This document shows, in pieces, positions 23,675-27,995 of a DNA stretch of 27,995 nucleotides (position 1 is its first letter; each line of letters opens with the position of its first letter). Both the position numbers and the translations under genes were made by a program. The notes under the pieces are model-generated. The model searched no databases. It worked only from the letters and a program-made list of their open reading frames with translations, and was not told where the DNA came from. Source of the stretch: Clostridia bacterium (GTDB taxonomy: Bacteria; Bacillota; Clostridia; UMGS1810); assembly GCA_016293435.1 (NCBI GenBank), contig JAEDEG010000035.1:1-27995 (forward strand). Direction: 5' to 3'.

Positions 23675-24388
23675 ATGGCTCTTTTTGCAATGAGCGATTT
23701 GCATCTTTCAATTTCCGCCGATAAACCCATGGATGTCTTCGGTTACACCTGGCACAACTATATGGAGAAAATACGTTCCCTGTGGTGCGAAACCGTCTCA
23801 CACGATGACCTCGTCATTGTGGGTGGTGATATATCCTGGGCAATGTATCTTGCCGATGCAGTTGATGATTTCAGATTTTTGAATGAGCTCCCGGGACGTA
23901 AGCTTCTTATTCGTGGCAATCACGACTATTGGTGGGAGAGCCTTTCTAAGCTAAAAGCGTTCACCTCGGCAAACGGCTTTGATACCATCAGCTTTTTGCA
24001 AAACGATGCCTTTGTATGGGATAATACTGTGATTGCCGGAACACGCGGTTGGCTTATTCCCGCCTCCGATTCATTCAAAGCTGAAGATCGCAAAATTTAT
24101 GAACGCGAGTTAATCAGGCTCGATTTGTCACTAAAATCTGCCCAAAGTCTTGCTCCCAATATGGAAAAGCTGGCGGTTTTTCATTACCCGCCGCTAAAGA
24201 ATGACGGCAGCCCTGATAGCTCGGTGTCAAAAATTCTTCATACCTACAATGTCAGAAGATGCATATACGGTCATCTTCACGGCATTGTGGCGGAAGAAAG
24301 TTTTTCGGGTGTTGCAGACGGCATAGAATACAGATTGGTTTCGGCCGATTATCTAAATTTCAAACCGTATAATCTGGACGGGCGTTAA
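23675..24388 (+). CDS. metallophosphoesterase (calcineurin-like)
   Basis: This 237-residue protein starts at ATG 23675, fixed by GGAGGAGGA (23658-23666). Motifs run in order: MSDLHLS (DxH), VIVGGDISWA (GD), LLIRGNHDYWW (GNHD), VFHYPPL and IYGHLHG (GHxH). These bind a di-metal centre. The family group with SADKPMDVFG and WHNYMEKI resembles Firmicutes YkuE/serine-threonine-phosphatase-like proteins of unknown substrate. It lies 69 bases upstream of tig and may share its transcript. It is likely cytoplasmic, with no signal peptide when this start is used. Confidence 0.88.
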   Translation: MALFAMSDLHLSISADKPMDVFGYTWHNYMEKIRSLWCETVSHDDLVIVGGDISWAMYLADAVDDFRFLNELPGRKLLIRGNHDYWWESLSKLKAFTSANGFDTISFLQNDAFVWDNTVIAGTRGWLIPASDSFKAEDRKIYERELIRLDLSLKSAQSLAPNMEKLAVFHYPPLKNDGSPDSSVSKILHTYNVRRCIYGHLHGIVAEESFSGVADGIEYRLVSADYLNFKPYNLDGR

Positions 24389-24457
24389 GCCTGCTTCGGT
24401 TGATATAGATTTGCAAGCAATCAGAGTAAAAAAATTTATTTGGGAGGTTTCCTACAG

Positions 24458-25879
24458 ATGAAACTTATAAAAAACGAACAGATTGAAAAAAATGTTGTCA
24501 AGCTCACAATCGAAATTGACAAAGAAGCTTTTGAAAAAGCCCTTGAAAAATCCTACAAGAAGAACGTAAAGCAAATTGCGATTCCCGGATTCAGAAAAGG
24601 CAAAGCACCCAGAAAAATTATTGAAAAATATTACGGTGAGGGTGTATTTTACGAAGACGCTGTTAACTTTGTATGCCCCGAGGCTTATGAATTTGCAGTA
24701 AAAGAATCGGGCATCGACCCCGTTGACCGTCCCGAAATCGATATCGAAAACATCGGTAACGAAGAAGCTCTCGTTCTTTCTGCTACCGTAACAGTTAAGC
24801 CTGAGGTTACTCTCGGAGAGTATAAGGGCATCAAATGCGAAAAGGTTGTATACGAAACCAAAGACGAGGATGTAGAAGCTGAGGTTAAGGCCATGGCAGA
24901 AAAGAATGCCAGAATGATTAACGTAGAAGACAGAGCAGTAAAGATGGGTGATATCACAGTTATCGATTTTGAGGGCTTCTGCGACGGTGTTGCATTTGAA
25001 GGCGGCAAGGGCACAGACCACACTCTCGAAATCGGAAGCGGTCAGTTTATTCCCGGCTTTGAGGATCAGCTTGTTGGCGCAGAGATAGGCGTTGAAACAG
25101 AGGTTAACGTTACCTTCCCCGAAGAGTATCACTCCAAAGACCTCCAGGGCAAGCCGGCAGTGTTCAAAGTAACAGTTAAAGAAATTAAAGAAAAAGAGCT
25201 TCCTGCAATTGATGACGATTTTGCAAAGGACGTAAGTGAATTTGAAACACTTGATGAATATAAAAACAGCATTAAGGAAAGACTTGATAAGTCCAACGAG
25301 GCAAGAACAAAGAGCGAGTTTGAAAACAAGCTTGTAGAGGCTGTATGCGAAAATGCAGAGGTAGAAATTCCCCAATGTATGATTGACAACCGTATCGAAG
25401 ACCTTACCAAGGATTTTGGCTACCGTCTTTCTTCACAGGGTCTGAGCCTTGAACAGTACATGCAGATTACCGGTGCTACTGCCGATAGCTTCAAAGAGCA
25501 GTTCAAAGATCAGGCAGAGGCTCAGGTTAAATCTTCTCTCGTTCTCGAAAAAATTTCCAAAGAAGAGAATGTTGAGGTTACAGATGAAGATATCGAAGCA
25601 GAGCTTCAGAGAATGGCCGATATGTACGGCATGGAGCTCGATAAGGTAAAAACTCTTATCGGAGATAACGAAAAAGAATCCATCAAGAATGATCTTATTA
25701 TCAGAAAAACAGTAGAATTTATTGCCGACAATGCAAAGGTTTCAAAGCCCAAAGCAAAATCTGCTTCCAAAGCAAAAGCAGAAAAGAGCGACGATGAAGA
25801 AAAGCTTGAAAAAAAGACAACAAAGTCAACTGCTAAAAAGACAGCTGAAAAAAAGGCAGAAAAGACTGACGCCGAATAA
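24458..25879 (+). CDS. tig: trigger factor, ribosome-associated chaperone and prolyl isomerase
   Basis: This 473-residue protein starts at ATG 24458, preceded by GGGAGG (24441-24446). The ribosome-binding domain holds the signature GFRKGKAPRKIIEKYYGEGV (about 44-63). The PPIase domain follows (about 160-245: GDITVIDFEGFCDGVAFEGG, IPGFEDQLVGA), then the helical chaperone domain (about 250-430). The last 45 residues are a Lys/Ala/Glu-rich tail (KPKAKSASKAKAEKSDDEE), likely disordered and longer than in most relatives. It folds nascent chains at the ribosome exit. It is followed by clpP and clpX in the common tig-clpP-clpX order. Confidence 0.96.
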   Translation: MKLIKNEQIEKNVVKLTIEIDKEAFEKALEKSYKKNVKQIAIPGFRKGKAPRKIIEKYYGEGVFYEDAVNFVCPEAYEFAVKESGIDPVDRPEIDIENIGNEEALVLSATVTVKPEVTLGEYKGIKCEKVVYETKDEDVEAEVKAMAEKNARMINVEDRAVKMGDITVIDFEGFCDGVAFEGGKGTDHTLEIGSGQFIPGFEDQLVGAEIGVETEVNVTFPEEYHSKDLQGKPAVFKVTVKEIKEKELPAIDDDFAKDVSEFETLDEYKNSIKERLDKSNEARTKSEFENKLVEAVCENAEVEIPQCMIDNRIEDLTKDFGYRLSSQGLSLEQYMQITGATADSFKEQFKDQAEAQVKSSLVLEKISKEENVEVTDEDIEAELQRMADMYGMELDKVKTLIGDNEKESIKNDLIIRKTVEFIADNAKVSKPKAKSASKAKAEKSDDEEKLEKKTTKSTAKKTAEKKAEKTDAE

Positions 25880-25917
25880 TTTTTCGACATAAATAAAATT
25901 TAGGAGGAATTGCTGTT

Positions 25918-26502
25918 ATGAGTCTTGTACCAATGGTAATAGAACAAACAAACAGGGGAGAGCGCTCATTCGATATTTATTCCAGACTTTTAAAAGACAG
26001 AATAATATTTTTGGGTGAAGAAGTAAATGATGTTACTGCCAGTCTTGTGGTTGCGCAGATGCTTTTTCTTGAGGGTGAAGACCCCGATAAGGATATCAAT
26101 CTTTACATCAACAGCCCCGGCGGATCAATCACTGCAGGTATGGCTATATATGATACAATGCAGTATATAAAGTGTGATGTATCCACAATCTGTATAGGTA
26201 TGGCAGCCTCCATGGGAGCATTCCTTTTGGCATCAGGTGCCAAGGGCAAACGTTTTGCACTTCCTAACAGTGAGATAATGATACATCAGCCTCTCGGCGG
26301 TATGCAGGGTCAGGCTACCGATATCAAAATCCACGCAGACAGAATTATCAAGATCAAAAACACTCTCAATACCATTTTAAGTGAAAGAACCGGCAAATCT
26401 CTCGAAGAGATTACCCGCGATACCGAAAGAGACAACTTCATGACTGCGGCCGAAGCAAAGGACTACGGTCTGGTTGACGAGGTTATTGAAAAAAGAAAGT
26501 AA
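25918..26502 (+). CDS. clpP: ATP-dependent Clp protease proteolytic subunit
   Basis: This 194-residue serine protease has the catalytic triad Ser98 (CIGMAASMGAF), His123 (EIMIHQPLGG) and Asp172 (RDTERDNF), the normal numbering for ClpP. The start MSLVPMVIEQTNRGERSFDIYSRL with ERSFDIYSRL is the axial-loop region after a short propeptide. AGGAGGAA precedes ATG. It forms a double-heptamer barrel that degrades proteins fed by ClpX, encoded 18 bases downstream. No unusual features. Confidence 0.97.
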   Translation: MSLVPMVIEQTNRGERSFDIYSRLLKDRIIFLGEEVNDVTASLVVAQMLFLEGEDPDKDINLYINSPGGSITAGMAIYDTMQYIKCDVSTICIGMAASMGAFLLASGAKGKRFALPNSEIMIHQPLGGMQGQATDIKIHADRIIKIKNTLNTILSERTGKSLEEITRDTERDNFMTAAEAKDYGLVDEVIEKRK

Positions 26503-26520
26503 TAAGAGGTGCTGCAGTAG

Positions 26521-27795
26521 ATGGCTAACAGAAACAACGATAAGTTTAAATGCTCATTTTGCGGTAAAACACAAGACTCCGTTATGAGACTTATTTCAAG
26601 CCCCGGTGCAGATGTGTTTATCTGCAATGAGTGTGTGGAAGCATGCAGCGAAATTATAGAAAACGATTATCGTGAGCTCGAGGTAGCTTCTGAGTTTTCG
26701 CTTGGTGAGCTTCCCAAGCCCGTAGACATCAAAAATATTCTGGATATGTATGTTGTGGGTCAGGACAGAGCCAAAAAGAGCCTTGCCGTGGCTGTATACA
26801 ACCATTACAAACGTATATGCAATCAGAGCAAAGACGATGACGATGTAGAGCTCCAAAAGAGTAACATTCTTTTGGTAGGTCCCACCGGCTCCGGCAAAAC
26901 TCTCCTTGCACAGACTCTTGCCAAAATAATTGATGTTCCTTTCGCTATTGCCGATGCCACCTCTCTTACCGAGGCCGGCTATGTGGGCGAGGATGTAGAA
27001 AACATACTTCTCAAGCTCATTCAGGCGGCAGACTACAATATAGAGAGTGCCGAAAAGGGTATTATCTATATAGATGAAATAGATAAAATTGCCCGTAAGT
27101 CCGAAAATCCGTCCATAACCCGTGATGTAAGCGGTGAGGGTGTTCAGCAGGCACTGCTCAAAATTCTTGAAGGTACGGTTGCTTCGGTTCCGCCCCAGGG
27201 AGGACGCAAGCACCCACAGCAAGAATTTATACAGATTGATACTACCAATATTCTTTTCATATGCGGTGGTGCATTCGACGGCATAGAAAAGATTATAGAG
27301 CAGCGCACCGGCAAAAAAGTGCTCGGCTTTGGTGCCGAGATAAAGTCCGGTAAAGAAAAGCAGGTCGGTGAGGTACTCAAAGATATTCAGCCTCAAGATT
27401 TGCTGAAATTTGGACTGATTCCCGAGTTTATTGGCCGACTTTCGGTAAATGTAACTCTGGATTCTCTCGACAAAGACGCACTCATAAAGATTTTGACCGA
27501 GCCCCGCAACGCTCTCATTAAGCAGTATCAAAAGCTTCTATCATATGATAATGTTGAGCTTAGCTTTGATGAGGATGCGGTAGAGGCAATTGCCGATAAG
27601 GCAATTGAGCGCAAAACCGGAGCAAGGGGTCTGCGTACGATTATGGAAGAGACTATGAGTGATATTATGTTTGAGGCTCCTTCAAATCCGGATGCGTCAA
27701 AATGCAGGGTAACTGCGGAGCTTGTTAAATCAAAGATTGATACAAAGTTTCCAAAGGCTTTGATTGGTGAGGCAAAGAAAAAAAATGCCGGATGA
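26521..27795 (+). CDS. clpX: ClpX, AAA+ unfoldase subunit of ClpXP
   Basis: This 424-residue protein has an N-terminal C4 zinc-binding domain (Cys11, Cys14, Cys35, Cys38) for adaptor and substrate binding. The AAA+ module has Walker A GPTGSGKT (120-127), Walker B IIYIDEIDKIA, the pore loop GYVGEDVE and sensor 2 GARGLR. An RKSENPSITRDVSGEGVQQ segment and the IGF-type loop (KVLGFGAEI) contact ClpP. It unfolds tagged proteins with ATP and passes them to ClpP. It begins 18 bases after clpP. A terminator follows its stop. Confidence 0.97.
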   Translation: MANRNNDKFKCSFCGKTQDSVMRLISSPGADVFICNECVEACSEIIENDYRELEVASEFSLGELPKPVDIKNILDMYVVGQDRAKKSLAVAVYNHYKRICNQSKDDDDVELQKSNILLVGPTGSGKTLLAQTLAKIIDVPFAIADATSLTEAGYVGEDVENILLKLIQAADYNIESAEKGIIYIDEIDKIARKSENPSITRDVSGEGVQQALLKILEGTVASVPPQGGRKHPQQEFIQIDTTNILFICGGAFDGIEKIIEQRTGKKVLGFGAEIKSGKEKQVGEVLKDIQPQDLLKFGLIPEFIGRLSVNVTLDSLDKDALIKILTEPRNALIKQYQKLLSYDNVELSFDEDAVEAIADKAIERKTGARGLRTIMEETMSDIMFEAPSNPDASKCRVTAELVKSKIDTKFPKALIGEAKKKNAG

Positions 27796-27827
27796 ACCGA
27801 CACAGGTATTAATTGAGTTTCATGCGT

Positions 27828-27869
27828 GCAGAGCTGTAAAAATGTATTTTTTGCAGCTCTGCTTTTTTG
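27828..27869 (+). terminator. terminator of the tig-clpP-clpX unit
   Basis: A 9-bp stem GCAGAGCTG/CAGCTCTGC has an inner A-run/T-run pairing and is followed by six T bases. Confidence 0.9.
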
Positions 27870-27904
27870 TGCTTCAAAAAATCAGCTCAAATAAATTGAA
27901 AAGG

Positions 27905-27933
27905 TTGCTTTTTTCATAATATTATGATATAAT
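27905..27933 (+). promoter_or_regulatory. possible promoter directly before element copy 4
   Basis: TTGCTT (27905-27910) and TATAAT (27928-27933) are separated by 17 bases. The element begins 15 bases after the -10, so it would form the 5' end of any transcript. Confidence 0.55.
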
Positions 27934-27947
27934 AACATAGATTATAA

Positions 27948-27995
27948 CTAAATTAAGATGTCCTCCGCCTCTATAGGCGGCGGGTGACACTTAAT
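27948..27995 (+). mobile_element. 113-bp three-hairpin repeat element, copy 4 (cut by window end)
   Basis: Only the first 48 bases are in the window, preceded by TATAA (27943-27947). Hairpin 1 has CCTCC in place of CCCCC, which keeps pairing through a G-U wobble, and GACACTTAAT in place of GACATTTAAT. Confidence 0.85.

Noticed and set aside
24452..25375. A 307-codon open frame antisense to tig
   Set aside because: It is a mirror of the strongly coding tig frame, rich in Cys/Phe/Asn, with no ribosome binding site.
26596..27531. A 311-codon open frame antisense to clpX
   Set aside because: It overlaps conserved clpX coding sequence entirely and has no start signal or recognisable domain.

Overview
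The window looks like a piece of an AT-rich, spore-forming Clostridia-type chromosome, possibly from an uncultured gut member of the Eubacteriales. The evidence is the yabM-yabO-yabP-yabQ-divIC-yabR gene order of endospore formers, a second SpoVB-like flippase, low-GC Firmicutes promoters (TTGACA-17-TATAAT) and strong GGAGG ribosome binding sites. This placement is inference from gene content only.

Left third (1 to about 9450): an accessory region made of phage debris. It holds the 3' end of a zincin-like (HEKQH) gene with a small zinc-ribbon gene, a YjcQ-family phage gene, an intact hicAB toxin-antitoxin pair behind a consensus promoter, a broken scaffold-like gene, and two decayed 'polyvalent' phage proteins (zincin, ADP-ribosyltransferase-like, LPD-like and MuF-C-like domains). 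Between the two polyvalent remnants sits an apparently intact two-gene cassette: a short glycyl radical enzyme and its radical-SAM activase. The second remnant stops abruptly at about 9330-9364 and runs into an array of TTGACAC repeats spaced near helical turns, next to the 3' end of a tRNA cluster. This looks like the scar or end of an integrated element.

Middle (9501 to 17128): a five-gene tRNA operon on the minus strand (Gly, Arg, His, Gln, Lys in transcription order), a SpoVB-like flippase on the minus strand, and the plus-strand yabM-yabO(rqcP)-yabP-yabQ-divIC-yabR cluster linking translation quality control, spore coat and cortex genes and cell division. A secreted M23-type protein with an altered zinc-ligand position follows. 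Several regulatory shapes stand out: a hairpin that buries the yabP ribosome binding site, three tandem 16-bp repeats just after the divIC promoter, and a perfect 19-bp inverted repeat in a non-coding stretch.

Right third (17370 to 27995): a DUF6512-like membrane protein, two convergent Gfo/Idh/MocA-type oxidoreductases sharing a terminator, comEC-holA on the minus strand, and a metallophosphoesterase followed by tig-clpP-clpX.

Across all of this lies a dispersed 113-bp element with three hairpins, present four times (2030, 6529, 17136 reverse, 27948 cut by the window end). Each copy sits directly 3' of TATAA. In the first copy, removing exactly 113 bp rejoins the phage gene in frame. This is the best candidate for an undescribed mobile or structured-RNA element here.
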